Assembly: GCA_003279015.1 (NCBI GenBank)
Contig: QCBV01000008.1
Span: 35,807 to 99,806 of the forward strand
Source of the DNA: Prochlorococcus sp. AG-347-J19
GTDB taxonomy: Bacteria > Cyanobacteriota > Cyanobacteriia > PCC-6307 > Cyanobiaceae
Direction: 5' to 3'
Length of the DNA: 64,000 bases
Under the pieces are notes generated by a model that was not told the origin of the DNA, ran no database searches, and saw only the letters and a list, made by a program, of their open reading frames with translations. A program made the translations under genes and the position numbers. Positions within the stretch are counted from its first letter, which is position 1; every line of letters starts with the position of its first letter. Below are positions 9,556 to 19,671 of this stretch, piece by piece.

Positions 9556-9628
9556 TGCCAGGACCCAGATTTGAACTGGGGACACGGCGATTTTCAGTCG
9601 CCTGCTCTACCAACTGAGCTATCCCGGC
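9556..9628 (-). tRNA. trnF: tRNA-Phe (GAA)
   Basis: A 73-base cloverleaf read on the minus strand: acceptor GCCGGGA pairs with TCCTGGC, the D-arm is AGCTCAGTTGGTAGAGC, the anticodon stem is GCGACTGAAAATCGC with GAA, and the T-arm contains GTTCAAATC. No CCA is encoded, consistent with need for the cca product. Confidence 0.97.
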
Positions 9629-9718
9629 TCTAACCTATATACTTTAAATTACGATGTGTAGTTTGTGAAACCCTTTTCATTAAAATTTTATATCTTCATC
9701 AAATATTCAAAAAAACTA

Positions 9719-10948
9719 TTATTTCGCATTAATCGCTAATAAGGCAGTGCCAAATGAAGTAGTTTTTTTACAGGAAACTATTGGTATATTGATAATTTTT
9801 TCTCTTATTTTTCTCCATTGTGGGTTTTTTGAACCTCCACCAATAGTAATAATTTTTTTTGGAAGGGAACCTGTTAGTTCGCCTAGTTTTTCCCATCCTT
9901 TCAATTCGATCTTGGCTAGCCCCTCGAATAATGCATGTAAATAAAGTGAGTCGCTTACTGGCCTTGGATAAAGTATCGGCTCTAAATTAACATTATTAAC
10001 AGGAAATCTCTCTCCTTTACTATTAAGAGGTAAAAGATTTAAGGAAGTATTTTTCGATGGATTAATTTGTCGACTGAGCTCCTTTATTTCTGAATCAGAG
10101 AATAACTTAGACAAGATGCCGCATCCTGCGTTTGATGCTCCTCCACAAATCCAATGGCCGTTTACTTTATGGTTTGTAATTCCTTGTTTTTTTATAGGTT
10201 TATCAATAATTTTCTTAACTACAATAGTTGTTCCTAAAACTGTGAGACCATCTTCTTTATCTAAACCTGCAGCTATTACACTTGCATTAGAGTCAGTGGT
10301 GCCTGAGATTAATATTAATTTCTTATTCAAGTTAAATCTCTCTGCTAAATCAAAATTCACTTGTCCAATAATTTTCCCACTTTTTACTATTTGAGGTAGG
10401 CATTTTTGCCATGAAGTATTGAGATAACTTTTTGGCCATGATTCTTTTTCTAGATCCCAACCAAGTTTTAGATTATTGCCTTCTTCTCCATGAGTCCAAT
10501 CTTTTAAAAACCAACCAGTGATCCAATCAGATTGATGACGTAGAAGTATATTTGTCCCATATTTATCTATCAGTTTTAATGCTTTAGCAAGACTACTGTA
10601 TGGAGTTTGCAGATGATCTTCTCCAGAAGCTAAGGATTCAAGAAGGATATTATGTTCAGTACATGCTTGGTCATAAGGTATTGCTTCTCCGATAGGCTCT
10701 CCTTGTAAATTGGAAGGTATTAAAGTTCCTGAGGTGCCGGAGATAGCCAATTTATTAAGGTTAATTTTTACCTCGATAGGTAAACTAACTAAAAGATTTT
10801 CACAAGAATTGATCCAAGAATTTGGATTTTCAAAGCTGCATGAATAAGGTACTGAATTTGAATATACTAATTTTTTTTGAAGATTAATTATTGATATTCT
10901 TGCACCACTTGTTCCAAAATCTAACCCTCCATAAAAATTTTCAGGCAT
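9719..10948 (-). CDS. FGGY-family carbohydrate kinase (ribulose/xylulose kinase type)
   Basis: The 409-residue protein opens with FYGGLDFGTSGARISII, the phosphate-1 ATPase motif of the FGGY/actin-hsp70 fold; ISGTTDSNASVIAAGL near 215 and ITIGGGSKNPQWRKI near 370 form the second domain's ATP site. It is shorter than the usual 480-520 residues of FGGY kinases, which fits the cyanobacterial/plant plastid group shown in plants to phosphorylate D-ribulose. It would feed free pentulose back to the pentose phosphate/Calvin cycle. It lies 14 bases downstream of metK on the same strand. The exact sugar is not readable from the sequence. Confidence 0.85.
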   Translation of the reverse strand: MPENFYGGLDFGTSGARISIINLQKKLVYSNSVPYSCSFENPNSWINSCENLLVSLPIEVKINLNKLAISGTSGTLIPSNLQGEPIGEAIPYDQACTEHNILLESLASGEDHLQTPYSSLAKALKLIDKYGTNILLRHQSDWITGWFLKDWTHGEEGNNLKLGWDLEKESWPKSYLNTSWQKCLPQIVKSGKIIGQVNFDLAERFNLNKKLILISGTTDSNASVIAAGLDKEDGLTVLGTTIVVKKIIDKPIKKQGITNHKVNGHWICGGASNAGCGILSKLFSDSEIKELSRQINPSKNTSLNLLPLNSKGERFPVNNVNLEPILYPRPVSDSLYLHALFEGLAKIELKGWEKLGELTGSLPKKIITIGGGSKNPQWRKIREKIINIPIVSCKKTTSFGTALLAINAK

Positions 10949-10962
10949 AGAAAAATATTTTA

Positions 10963-12201
10963 TTAAAAAATCTTGGAAGCCTCTGCTAATTGGGCTGCTT
11001 TTTCATCTACATTTTCCCATGGGAGCTCAAGATCTCTTCTGCCAAAATGTCCATAGGATGCAGTCTTTCTAAAAAATTTGCCTCCCATTTTTTTTGGCAG
11101 ATTTCTTAAGTTAAATTCTTTTATTATTGCTGCGGGTCTTAAATCAAAGTGCTCTTTAATTAGCTCAGTCAAATTAGTTTGTGAAATAACACCTGTATCA
11201 AAAGTGTCCACTAGAATGGAAATTGGTTTTGCTACTCCTATTGCATAACTTAATTGTACTTCTGCTTTTTTTGCCAATTTCGCCTTAACTATACTTTTAG
11301 CTACATAACGTGCGGCATATGCTGCTGATCTATCTACTTTTGTAGGATCTTTACCAGAGAATGCTCCTCCTCCGTGTCTTGCATATCCACCATAAGTATC
11401 TACAATAATTTTTCTGCCAGTGAGCCCCGCATCTCCTTGAGGCCCGCCTACTACAAATTTCCCCGTGGGGTTTACTAGAAATCTTGTTTTGATAATGTTT
11501 GGTTTGATTTCTAAATCTTTAGTAGCAGGAATTACAACATGCTTCCATAAATCTTCCTTTATTCTTTGACGAATTTTATCTTCATTTGTTATTCCATCTA
11601 TCTCGGGATTATGTTGAGTTGAAATTAAGATTGTATTAATAGAGACTGGTAAACCTTTTTCGTAATCAATGCTTACTTGAGTTTTACCATCAGGGAGTAG
11701 ATAATTAAGGACTTTTTCATGCCTTACCTTAGCAAGTTGAATGGCTAATCTATGAGCCAAACTAATCGGTAAGGGCATTAATTCAGGCGTCTCATCGCAT
11801 GCATAGCCGAACATTATGCCTTGGTCCCCAGCACCGGTATTATCTTCCAAATCATCGTTAACATCATCTGCTTCGTTTACTCCTTGAGAAATATCTGGTG
11901 ATTGCTCGTCTAGTGCTACTAAAACTGCACAACTATTTGCGTCAAAACCACCTGCTCTATAGCCTTCATATCCAATTTCTTTAATTACATTTCTAACAAG
12001 TTTTATATAATCTATTTTTGCTTTTGAAGTTATTTCTCCAGTAAGTAAACAAAGACCCGTATTAACAACAGTTTCGCATGCAACTCTGCTTTCAGGATCT
12101 TCTGTCAATAAAGCATCTAAAACAGCGTCACTAATTTGATCACATATTTTGTCAGGATGACCTTCAGTTACGGATTCTGAAGTGAAAATGAAATCACTCA
12201 T
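10963..12201 (-). CDS. metK: S-adenosylmethionine synthetase
   Basis: The 412-residue protein has the MetK landmarks: [20 protein letters not shown] at the N-terminus, the [12 protein letters not shown] signature near 121, the [18 protein letters not shown] signature near 277, and [14 protein letters not shown] near the end. It makes AdoMet from methionine and ATP. The FGGY kinase follows in the same operon. Together with the MTA phosphorylase at the left edge it covers both ends of AdoMet use. Confidence 0.98.
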   Translation of the reverse strand: MSDFIFTSESVTEGHPDKICDQISDAVLDALLTEDPESRVACETVVNTGLCLLTGEITSKAKIDYIKLVRNVIKEIGYEGYRAGGFDANSCAVLVALDEQSPDISQGVNEADDVNDDLEDNTGAGDQGIMFGYACDETPELMPLPISLAHRLAIQLAKVRHEKVLNYLLPDGKTQVSIDYEKGLPVSINTILISTQHNPEIDGITNEDKIRQRIKEDLWKHVVIPATKDLEIKPNIIKTRFLVNPTGKFVVGGPQGDAGLTGRKIIVDTYGGYARHGGGAFSGKDPTKVDRSAAYAARYVAKSIVKAKLAKKAEVQLSYAIGVAKPISILVDTFDTGVISQTNLTELIKEHFDLRPAAIIKEFNLRNLPKKMGGKFFRKTASYGHFGRRDLELPWENVDEKAAQLAEASKIF

Positions 12202-12338
12202 TTACAAATAATTTTGGAATTAGGAAACATCCTAAATTAGATTATCGTTATAAATCAATTATTTTTAATTAAAAAATACTTGTATGAGAATAATTAGGCT
12301 TAAATGCTGATATCCTTGAACAAAATAAATAAGTGAAG

Positions 12339-13430
12339 TTATACTGTTTCAGCTGAAGCTGAGGGCATCTCTTCGTTCTCGTCAGTTTGTTCAAATAACA
12401 TTTGTTTATATTTCGCAGCCATTTCTTCAGCTTTACTAAAAACTTTTTGAGGGTCAGTTAGCATATCGCCTGGTTCAGGTTCAAGTGCTTTTGTTGACAA
12501 TGAAATTCTTCCTCTTTCTGAATCAAGGTCGATTATCATAACTTTCATTTGGTCACTAACATTTAAAACATTATGAGGAGTCTCGATATGCTCATGACTA
12601 ATCTCAGAAATGTGCAATAGACCACTTACTCCTCCAATATCAATGAAAGCGCCATAAGGTTTAATACCTTTTACGGAACCTACAACAACTTCACCCACCT
12701 CAAGTCTATTCATTTTTTTCTCAACTAAAGCTCTTCTATGACTTAGTACTAATCTATTTCTCTCTTCATCAACTTCAAGAAATTTTAAAGGTAAGTACTC
12801 GCCTTCTAAGTCATCTTTAATTCTTCGAGCACTTATGTGAGAACCCGGGATGAAACCTCTCAATCCCTCAACCCTCACAAGTGCACCACCTCTATTTGTT
12901 GCAAAAACTTCGGAATATATAGTGGCATCTTCTTTTTGCAGTTGTCTAACTCGTTCCCATGCCCTTTGGTATTCAATTCTTCTTATAGAAAGTGCTAACT
13001 GGCCATCTTCATTTTCTTCACTCATTATGAAAAACTCTCTGCTTTCTGAAGGTTGTAAAACATCATTAAGTCCTTCAACTCTATTGATCGAAACCTCTTG
13101 TACAGGCATAAAAGCGGCTGTTTTTGCACCTATATCAATCATGGCCCCTTTGGGCTCTAGAGCAAAGACGGTACCTTTAACTAGATCTCCAGGCTTAAAA
13201 TTATAGTCATACTTACCTAAAAGTGATGCGAATTCTTCTTGTGTGAACCCTGCGTTGTCAAAATCGGTATTTGTTCTGCTAGAGGAAGAATCTGCTGAAG
13301 GTATATCGCTCTTCTCGAATGATAAATCTTCCTCATTTTGGGATGCTAAATCTTTATCTAAATCAGACGAATTTTTAATTTCTTGATCCTCAGAAAGTTC
13401 TTTAATGGTTTGGGAAGAATTTTCGTTCAT
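12339..13430 (-). CDS. rpsA: 30S ribosomal protein S1
   Basis: The protein has 363 residues with three S1 (OB-fold) repeats: about 77-150 (GDLVKGTVFALEPKGAMIDI), about 165-233 (GGALVRVEGLRGFIPGSHIS) and about 246-317 (GEVVVGSVKGIKPYGAFIDI). The first 70 residues are acidic and Ser-rich. Cyanobacterial S1 has fewer repeats than the six of E. coli, so this is a normal length. It binds mRNA at the 30S subunit. It is probably a separate transcript from metK, with 137 bases between. Confidence 0.96.
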   Translation of the reverse strand: MNENSSQTIKELSEDQEIKNSSDLDKDLASQNEEDLSFEKSDIPSADSSSSRTNTDFDNAGFTQEEFASLLGKYDYNFKPGDLVKGTVFALEPKGAMIDIGAKTAAFMPVQEVSINRVEGLNDVLQPSESREFFIMSEENEDGQLALSIRRIEYQRAWERVRQLQKEDATIYSEVFATNRGGALVRVEGLRGFIPGSHISARRIKDDLEGEYLPLKFLEVDEERNRLVLSHRRALVEKKMNRLEVGEVVVGSVKGIKPYGAFIDIGGVSGLLHISEISHEHIETPHNVLNVSDQMKVMIIDLDSERGRISLSTKALEPEPGDMLTDPQKVFSKAEEMAAKYKQMLFEQTDENEEMPSASAETV

Positions 13431-13539
13431 TTGTTCTATCGCAGACTACCTAAGGTAGTTAGAAGGGAATGCTACTAGCCTGCAAACCAATAGCAAAAAA
13501 CATTTGTGTTATGTATTCTACACTTAAAGATGCTTAATT

Positions 13540-14019
13540 TTATGAAATTGAAGCTAATTGGTTTTTTGAACTTCCTTTTAGAGATTCAAGAGTAGAAATA
13601 AAATCTTTTACCCCATTAAATTTTCTGTAAACTGAGGCGTATCTTATATATGCGACTTCGTTTTCTTTCCTAAGATTTTTAAGTATTAATTCCCCGATTT
13701 GTGAAGATTTTATATCTTTACTAGAATCTTGAACAATTTGTGATTCAATTCCATCTACGAAATTAATAATAGCTTCACTACTGAAGTTAGTTTTTTCGCA
13801 AGCTCTTGATATACCAGTAAATAACTTTTGTTTATCAAATAATTCTCTGCTACCATCTTTTTTAACAATGGAAACTGGCATAGTTTCAACCCTTTCATAG
13901 GTTGTAAATCTAAAGCTGCAATTTAAGCACTCTCTTCTTCTTCGAACACTTTTACCACTATCAGCAGATCTTGATTCCAAAACTCTGCTATCTGTGTTTT
14001 GACAGGTTGGACACTGCAT
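13540..14019 (-). CDS. nrdR: Transcriptional repressor NrdR of ribonucleotide reductase genes
   Basis: I chose the ATG at 14017-14019 because family members start directly at the zinc ribbon ([17 protein letters not shown]); an upstream in-frame start would add eight residues. The protein of 159 residues has the four zinc ligands CPTC and CLNC ([19 protein letters not shown]) and an ATP-cone, [16 protein letters not shown] and following. NrdR senses dATP/ATP and represses nrd genes; no nrd gene lies in this window. It sits downstream of the psbB-psbT unit but is separated by a terminator. Confidence 0.95.
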   Translation of the reverse strand: MQCPTCQNTDSRVLESRSADSGKSVRRRRECLNCSFRFTTYERVETMPVSIVKKDGSRELFDKQKLFTGISRACEKTNFSSEAIINFVDGIESQIVQDSSKDIKSSQIGELILKNLRKENEVAYIRYASVYRKFNGVKDFISTLESLKGSSKNQLASIS

Positions 14020-14080
14020 GTGGTGAAATAAGTTACACTTCAACTCTAATAGTAGAGTAATATTTTAATTATGAAAAGTA

Positions 14081-14110
14081 AAAAAACCTCTTGTTAAAGA
14101 GGTTTTTTTT
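14081..14110 (-). terminator. Terminator of psbB-psbT
   Basis: A stem AAAAAACCTCTT with its complement around a four-base loop and long A/T runs at both sides, directly after psbT on the minus strand. It separates psbBT from nrdR. Confidence 0.85.
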
Positions 14111-14117
14111 CCTTAGT

Positions 14118-14216
14118 TCATTTTCTATCGAATTTAGGTGGGTCTCTAAAGGCAACAGCAAAGAATAAGGTAACAACTGCGAGAGTGAGAATAAGAACGT
14201 AAGCGAAAGCTTCCAT
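14118..14216 (-). CDS. psbT: Photosystem II protein PsbT
   Basis: A single-helix subunit of 32 residues starting [20 protein letters not shown] and ending with the polar tail [10 protein letters not shown]. PsbT sits at the PSII dimer interface. It lies 23 bases after psbB, the usual order in cyanobacteria and plastids. Confidence 0.95.
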   Translation of the reverse strand: MEAFAYVLILTLAVVTLFFAVAFRDPPKFDRK

Positions 14217-14239
14217 AAGATTAAATAATAAAGTTTAGT

Positions 14240-15763
14240 TTAAACCCTTCCAGGGATTCTTCTAGTGGTTTCGTCACCAAGCTTCTTGAATAAACCAAAT
14301 TCAACTTGGTCGCCAATCTCAGCATCAATACCAGCAAAGGAATTTCTGTAAAGTGTTCTTGAGGCATGCCACCAGTGACCAAACAAGAATAGCAATCCGA
14401 AACATAAATGTGCATATGTAAACCATGCTCTGGGAGAACTACGGAATACACCGTCAGATTTGTATGTTTCTCTGTCAAACTTGAATGCTTCTCCAAGTTG
14501 AGCTTTTCTAGCTAATCTTTTAACTACCGCAGGATCAGTAAATGTTTGACCATTAAGATCTCCTCCATAGATAGTTGCAGTAATTCCAGTCTGTTCAAAT
14601 GAATACTTTGCCTCAGCTCTTCTAAATGGAATATCTGCTCTTACATTACCTTCTTTGTCTTCAAGAATAACTGGGAAGTTTTCAAAGAAATTAGGTATTC
14701 TTCTAACTTCTAATTCATTACCTTCTTTATCTTGAAAAGTAATATGACCTTGCCAACCAGTTGGTAAACCATCACCGTTAACGAGAGCCCCAACCCTGAA
14801 TAAGCCTCCTTTTGCAGGACTGTTTCCAACATAATCGTAGAAAGCTAATTTCTCTGGTATGGATGCATATGCTTCTTCCTTAGTTGCACCATCGTCTATA
14901 GCGGCTTGTACTCGTCTATTGATTTCAGTTTTGAAATAACCTGAATCCCATTGATATCTGGTAGGACCAAACAATTCGACAGGAGTTGTCGCTGAACCGT
15001 ACCACATTGTTCCAGCAACAACGAAGGAAACAAATAATACAGCGGCTAATGCACTTGCTAGAACACCTTCAAGGCTTCCAAGTTTCAGTGCTCTGTAAAG
15101 TCTTTCACCAGGTCTATTTGTAATGTGAAAAATACCTCCAATTATTCCCATGAGACCAGCTGCTATATGGTTAGCAACAATTCCTCCTGGATTAAAGGGG
15201 TTAAATCCTTCTACTCCCCAGGAAGGAGCTACAGGTTCCACATGGCCAGTTAAACCATAAGGGTCAGAAACCCAAATCCCAACGTTTGCGCAATGAAATG
15301 CTCCAAAACCAAAACATGTAAGTCCAGCTAGGAGAAGGTGAATCCCGAATATTCTTGGCAAATCGAGAGCAGGCTCACCAGTTCTTGAATCTTCCCATAA
15401 ATCTAAATCCCAGTATGTCCAGTGCCAAATAGAGGCCAACATTAATAGTCCACTAAATACTATGTGTGCAGCTGCAACACCTTCAAAACTCCAGAACCCA
15501 GGATCAACTCCTGTAGCACCTGTAATATCCCATCCGTTCCAACTACTTGTGATACCTAGTCTTGCCATGAAAGGCATAACGTACATTCCCTGTCTCCACA
15601 TTGGGTTGAGAACAGCATCAGAAGGATCAAAAATGGCTAATTCATAAAGAGCCATAGAACCGGCCCAGCCGGCTAATAATGCAGTATGCATAAGATGCAC
15701 AGCAAGTAGTCGACCTGGGTCATTAATAACTACTGTGTGAACTCGATACCAAGGCAATCCCAT
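14240..15763 (-). CDS. psbB: Photosystem II CP47 chlorophyll-binding core antenna
   Basis: The 507-residue protein is full length, starting [20 protein letters not shown]. It has six membrane helices with His pairs that bind chlorophyll (for example [20 protein letters not shown] and [18 protein letters not shown]) and the large lumenal loop between helices five and six. [20 protein letters not shown] near 450 is the last helix. CP47 transfers excitation to the reaction centre. It is co-transcribed with psbT. Confidence 0.99.
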   Translation of the reverse strand: MGLPWYRVHTVVINDPGRLLAVHLMHTALLAGWAGSMALYELAIFDPSDAVLNPMWRQGMYVMPFMARLGITSSWNGWDITGATGVDPGFWSFEGVAAAHIVFSGLLMLASIWHWTYWDLDLWEDSRTGEPALDLPRIFGIHLLLAGLTCFGFGAFHCANVGIWVSDPYGLTGHVEPVAPSWGVEGFNPFNPGGIVANHIAAGLMGIIGGIFHITNRPGERLYRALKLGSLEGVLASALAAVLFVSFVVAGTMWYGSATTPVELFGPTRYQWDSGYFKTEINRRVQAAIDDGATKEEAYASIPEKLAFYDYVGNSPAKGGLFRVGALVNGDGLPTGWQGHITFQDKEGNELEVRRIPNFFENFPVILEDKEGNVRADIPFRRAEAKYSFEQTGITATIYGGDLNGQTFTDPAVVKRLARKAQLGEAFKFDRETYKSDGVFRSSPRAWFTYAHLCFGLLFLFGHWWHASRTLYRNSFAGIDAEIGDQVEFGLFKKLGDETTRRIPGRV

Positions 15764-15985
15764 CGGTTAATTTCTAGTAACTATGCTGAATAAACAGCTA
15801 AACATCACGATAGTAAGGGTTTTTTAGTCTTTGAGGGATTTTTGTAAATAAATTTATTTTCTTGCAAAAACTGGCCAAATCAATTTGTAGGACTGAGTTT
15901 ACAAGGAATTTTTAGCAAAAAATTGTTAATATTTTGGTCACAATTCTCAAAGTAAAACGCCAAAATAAGAAAAATAACTAAAAAA

Positions 15986-16348
15986 ATGGCAACTATCAGA
16001 TTTATCCGTGAGGATTTAGAAGTTCAATGTAATCCTGGTGAAAATTTAAGAGAATTGGTAATGAAAGAAAACTTACAACTTTATGGACTAAAGGGTATTT
16101 TAGGAAATTGCGGAGGGGCAGGACAATGCAGTACTTGCTTTATTTCAGTTGAAGGAGGAAACAAAAATTCTTTGAGCCCTCTTACCTCTGTTGAAGAAGA
16201 AAAACTTAAAAATAGACCAGAAAATTGGCGACTTGCATGTCAAACATTGATAAAATCATCTGCAGTAATTTTAACAAAACCACAATCCCCCCCCTCAAAT
16301 TTGGAAGAACTAAAAAAAATTAGTGAAAATAAAAAATTACCTCGTTGA
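15986..16348 (+). CDS. 2Fe-2S ferredoxin-like protein
   Basis: A 120-residue protein of the plant-type ferredoxin fold. The cluster loop reads GNCGGAGQCSTCFISVEGG (Cys near 42, 48 and 51) and the fourth Cys is in RLACQTLI near 83. A basic tail follows. It is divergent from psbB and upstream of psbM on the + strand, a neighbourhood shared by marine picocyanobacteria. It is longer than PetF and the loop differs from the usual C-x4-C-x2-C spacing, so it is probably a specialised electron carrier rather than the main ferredoxin. Confidence 0.88.
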   Translation: MATIRFIREDLEVQCNPGENLRELVMKENLQLYGLKGILGNCGGAGQCSTCFISVEGGNKNSLSPLTSVEEEKLKNRPENWRLACQTLIKSSAVILTKPQSPPSNLEELKKISENKKLPR

Positions 16349-16453
16349 ATTGTTTAAGACTGTTAATCAGTTTATAAAATTTGTTTATTTTTCCACTTTA
16401 TTCCAAATTATATGTCTATAGTCTTAGTACCTGATTATTGAACTACCAATTAA

Positions 16454-16606
16454 ATGGAAACAACTAACTTTGGATTCGTAGCTAGTCTTTTATTTGTAGG
16501 GGTGCCAACAATATTCCTTATAGGTTTATTTATTTCTACTCAAGATGGAGAAAAATCAAGCTTCTATTCTGACTCTAGTAAAGGTAGGCTTGGTCCAAAA
16601 CGCTAA
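16454..16606 (+). CDS. psbM: Photosystem II protein PsbM
   Basis: A protein of 50 residues, starting METTNFGFVASLLFVGVPTI, with one membrane helix and a stromal tail ending KGRLGPKR. The tail is the extended form found in Prochlorococcus and marine Synechococcus. PsbM lies at the PSII dimer interface. It precedes prmC by 11 bases. Confidence 0.93.
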   Translation: METTNFGFVASLLFVGVPTIFLIGLFISTQDGEKSSFYSDSSKGRLGPKR

Positions 16607-16617
16607 AGCTTTTATTA

Positions 16618-17487
16618 ATGCTTTGCATTTCTGTCGAAGAATTTTTATTTTGGAAAAAAAGGCAACTCTCTAAAGGAGGAAATCAACAATCTTTTGCTGT
16701 TTTACTTGACTGTATAGGCGGTATATCGGCTAGTGATCTAAATTTAATAATTTTAAATCCCAAGGGAAATGTATATTTAAAAAAAAGCTTAGAATTTTTA
16801 GAATCTGTTTGGGACGATCATTTACTAAATGCATGCCCTGTTCAATATCTTTGTGGAATAACTTTTTGGAGAGACTTAAAATTAAAAGTTACAAACAAAG
16901 TACTCATTCCAAGACCAGAAACAGAGCTGATAGTTGATATTGTCTTCAATATATTTAAAAATAAGTCAGAAAAATTATTTTTTGCTGAATTAGGAACTGG
17001 ATCAGGCGCTATTAGTATCGCTTTGGCATTGGCTTATCCATTGAGCCAAGGATTAGCAACTGATATAGATCAAGATGCATTAGAAATAGCCACTAAAAAT
17101 TATATAAATTCTTCTAAACAATCAAATTTGAAATTTAGTTGTGGAAATTGGTGGTCACCTCTTGAAAGGTTTCAAGGAAAATTAGATCTTGCTATTTCAA
17201 ACCCGCCCTATATCCCAAGGGATACATATGAAAAATTACCCAAAGAAGTTAAAAATTTCGAACCAAAAGTTGCTTTATTAGGCGGTGAAGATGGTTTAAA
17301 GCATATTAGGGAAATAATACAAAAAGCACCATTATTTTTAAAAGAGAAGGGCTGGCTAATTTTAGAGAATCATCATGATCAAGGTGAAAAAGTAAAACAA
17401 CTACTTATTAAAAATAAATTTACATCAATAGAAATTTTGAATGATTTTTCAGGTATTGGTAGATTTACTATTGGAAGATATAAATAA
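16618..17487 (+). CDS. prmC: Release factor glutamine methyltransferase
   Basis: The protein of 289 residues has an N-terminal helical domain, AdoMet site FAELGTGSGAISIALALAY near 122, and the glutamine-binding motif ISNPPYIPRD near 196. PrmC methylates the Gln of the GGQ motif of RF1/RF2. It stands between psbM and the Sua5/YrdC gene, a translation pair also adjacent in other bacteria. Confidence 0.94.
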   Translation: MLCISVEEFLFWKKRQLSKGGNQQSFAVLLDCIGGISASDLNLIILNPKGNVYLKKSLEFLESVWDDHLLNACPVQYLCGITFWRDLKLKVTNKVLIPRPETELIVDIVFNIFKNKSEKLFFAELGTGSGAISIALALAYPLSQGLATDIDQDALEIATKNYINSSKQSNLKFSCGNWWSPLERFQGKLDLAISNPPYIPRDTYEKLPKEVKNFEPKVALLGGEDGLKHIREIIQKAPLFLKEKGWLILENHHDQGEKVKQLLIKNKFTSIEILNDFSGIGRFTIGRYK

Positions 17488-17510
17488 ATTATTATAGGTT
17501 CATTATCTAA

Positions 17511-18092
17511 GTGAATTTAGTAGACTCAAAATCCGCTTTGAAAACTCTTAAAAGTGGTTTACCTATAATTTTCCCGACTGACACATTACCTGCAATTGGA
17601 TGCTTGCCAAAATTTTCAGAAATTATTTATGAGTTTAAAAAAAGAGATAAAGATAAACCTTTAATTCTTATGGGATCAGAACTCAAACAATTAATTGATT
17701 ATGTTCACGATTCAGCTAAAGAAGATTATGAAAATATAGCTTCAAAATATTGGCCTGGAGCTCTGACAATGGTTGTCCCTGCATCAGAAAAGCAGACTTC
17801 AATCCTCACAAGCAATGACCATACTCTTGGTTTGAGGATTCCAAATTCATATTTAGCTCAATCTCTCATGAGAGAAACAGGCCCATTGTTAACTTCAAGT
17901 GCAAATATTTCAGGTTTTAAAGGATCAATTGCAGTTGAAGGTATTGCTCTAGACTTCCCTTCTTTAAAAATATTAAGCCCAATCCCCTGGGAAAAAAGTA
18001 GTGGAAAAGCTAGTACTATTATATTTTGGAAGAAGAGCGGAGATTGGAGATTAATTAGAGAAGGAGAAGTAATAGTTAGGGAACTGAATTAA
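17511..18092 (+). CDS. tsaC: Sua5/YciO/YrdC family threonylcarbamoyl-AMP synthase
   Basis: A 193-residue protein with a GTG start at 17511. It shows PIIFPTDTLPAIGC near 18, KKRDKDKPLILMG near 43 and TSSANISGFKGS near 134, all YrdC-fold landmarks. It would make threonylcarbamoyl-AMP for t6A37 of tRNAs. The YciO subgroup has the same fold and an uncertain role, so the symbol is a best guess. The next small gene starts one base inside its stop codon. Confidence 0.85.
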   Translation: MNLVDSKSALKTLKSGLPIIFPTDTLPAIGCLPKFSEIIYEFKKRDKDKPLILMGSELKQLIDYVHDSAKEDYENIASKYWPGALTMVVPASEKQTSILTSNDHTLGLRIPNSYLAQSLMRETGPLLTSSANISGFKGSIAVEGIALDFPSLKILSPIPWEKSSGKASTIIFWKKSGDWRLIREGEVIVRELN

Positions 18093-18259
18093 TGTTTTTG
18101 TTATTATTTTTTGTTTTATTAATTCAATTTTTTACTTATTGGATATTTGAACCCCTTGCATCTTTTTTAGAGTATGTTCTCGAAATAAGATTGTTTCCTA
18201 TCATTGCTCTGATGGGTTTAATCTTTTTATTTTCGGCAAAGAATATTGAACAGGATTAA
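18092..18259 (+). CDS. Two-helix membrane microprotein after tsaC
   Basis: A 55-residue ORF, two hydrophobic segments (about 2-18 and 33-48) separated by FEPLASFLEYVLEIR. Its ATG overlaps the tsaC stop (TAATG), so translation is probably coupled. No family recognised; function unknown. Confidence 0.65.
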   Translation: MFLLLFFVLLIQFFTYWIFEPLASFLEYVLEIRLFPIIALMGLIFLFSAKNIEQD

Positions 18260-18270
18260 AAAAATCAAAA

Positions 18271-18342
18271 TGCCGGCTAACAGATTTGAACTGATGACCT
18301 TCGCTTTACAAAAGCGCTGCTCTACCGCTGAGCTAAGCCGGC
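18271..18342 (-). tRNA. trnT: tRNA-Thr (TGT)
   Basis: A 72-base cloverleaf on the minus strand: acceptor GCCGGCT pairs with AGCCGGC, anticodon loop TTTGTAA with TGT, T-arm with GTTCAAATC. Intact. Confidence 0.96.
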
Positions 18343-18407
18343 AATCTCTTCATCTTACATTCAGGGAGGGTCAATTATCAGTATTTTTTTAGCTTTTTTT
18401 AAATTTA

Positions 18408-18743
18408 TTACTTTTTGATATCTTTATTAGCTTTATCAGTTTTATCAGTTTTTTTGAATTTTATTTCTCCTGAAATAGTCCTTTTGATTGGTAAATTGGC
18501 AACTAATGCTGTCATTCTATCCTCAGTCTCTAAACTTACTGCTACCTCTTCAAAATCAATTTCAACATATTTAGCAACAACATCAAGAATTTCTTTCCTC
18601 ATTTTATCTAAAAGATCGGTTGTTAAGGAACTCATATCAACTCTGTCATGAGCAAGTACGAGTTGTAATCTTTCTCTAGCTGTATTAGCACTAGACGGTT
18701 CTCTGCCTAGTAATTTATTTATAAGATCTCTGAGAGTCATCAT
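18408..18743 (-). CDS. minE: Cell division topological specificity factor MinE
   Basis: The 111-residue protein begins [20 protein letters not shown], the membrane/MinD-binding helix, followed by [14 protein letters not shown] and the dimerisation part ending [12 protein letters not shown] Lys-rich tail is added. It drives MinD release from the membrane. One base separates it from minD. Confidence 0.95.
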   Translation of the reverse strand: MMTLRDLINKLLGREPSSANTARERLQLVLAHDRVDMSSLTTDLLDKMRKEILDVVAKYVEIDFEEVAVSLETEDRMTALVANLPIKRTISGEIKFKKTDKTDKANKDIKK

Positions 18744-18744
18744 T

Positions 18745-19560
18745 TTAAAAAACCTTCGTTTGCATTAATCTCATGAATTTATCTCTAAGACTTTTGCCTT
18801 CTTTTTTTGGATCGATAATTGGCACATCTTTATTTGTAAGTCTTTGAGAAACATTCAAATAACATTTTTTTGCAGGAGATCTACCATCTGAGAGTGTCAG
18901 TGGCTCTCCTCTATTTGTACTTATTATTACCTGTTCATCTTCTAAAACAATACCTAACAAGGGCAAAGAAAGGATCCCTTGAACATCTTCGATAGATAAC
19001 ATTTCTTGACTAGCCATCATGTTAGGGCGAACTCTATTAATTACTAGCTGAATAGGCTCAATATCTGAAGTATTAAGAATCCCTATTACTCTATCCGCAT
19101 CCCTTACTGCAGACAATTCCGGATTAGTAACAACAATAGCTTCTTTACATGCTGCAAGAGCATTTTTAAAGCCATCTTCTACCCCAGCAGGACAATCTAC
19201 TAAGACAAAATCAAAGTTCTCACTAAGTAATTCACTAATTTTTTTCATATCTTCGGGCTTCATCCAATCCAACATCCTTGGATCTCCAGCAGGTAGAAGA
19301 GCAAGATTAGGTTCCTTTTTATGTCTTACCAATGCTTGGTCAAGACGGCAATTTTTGTCTAGAACATCCTGAGCAGTATAAATGATGCGATTTTCTAACC
19401 CTAGAAGAAGATCTAAATTTCTTAAGCCAAAATCAGCATCTAATACAGCAGTTGTTGCTCCGCCATTAGCAAGTGCTATGCCTAGGTTTGCAGTTAAAGT
19501 TGTTTTACCAACCCCTCCTTTGCCGGAACAAATTAATATTGTGCGAGTTTTCTTCCCCAC
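18745..19560 (-). CDS. minD: Septum site-determining ATPase MinD
   Basis: The 271-residue ParA/MinD ATPase has deviant Walker [16 protein letters not shown] near 12, [13 protein letters not shown] near 115 and NRVRPNM near 171. The C-terminal amphipathic helix [10 protein letters not shown] is the membrane-targeting sequence. It recruits MinC to the poles and is displaced by MinE. It is the middle gene of minC-minD-minE. Confidence 0.97.
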   Translation of the reverse strand: MGKKTRTILICSGKGGVGKTTLTANLGIALANGGATTAVLDADFGLRNLDLLLGLENRIIYTAQDVLDKNCRLDQALVRHKKEPNLALLPAGDPRMLDWMKPEDMKKISELLSENFDFVLVDCPAGVEDGFKNALAACKEAIVVTNPELSAVRDADRVIGILNTSDIEPIQLVINRVRPNMMASQEMLSIEDVQGILSLPLLGIVLEDEQVIISTNRGEPLTLSDGRSPAKKCYLNVSQRLTNKDVPIIDPKKEGKSLRDKFMRLMQTKVF

Positions 19561-19671
19561 GGTTTTAAAGATTTTACAAATAATAAAGCCACTCGCGGAA
19601 AGTTAAATATTTTAAAGATTAAGTAATTCTTAAATTTATCTAGTTTGAATTAATTTATTGCAAATGATTGA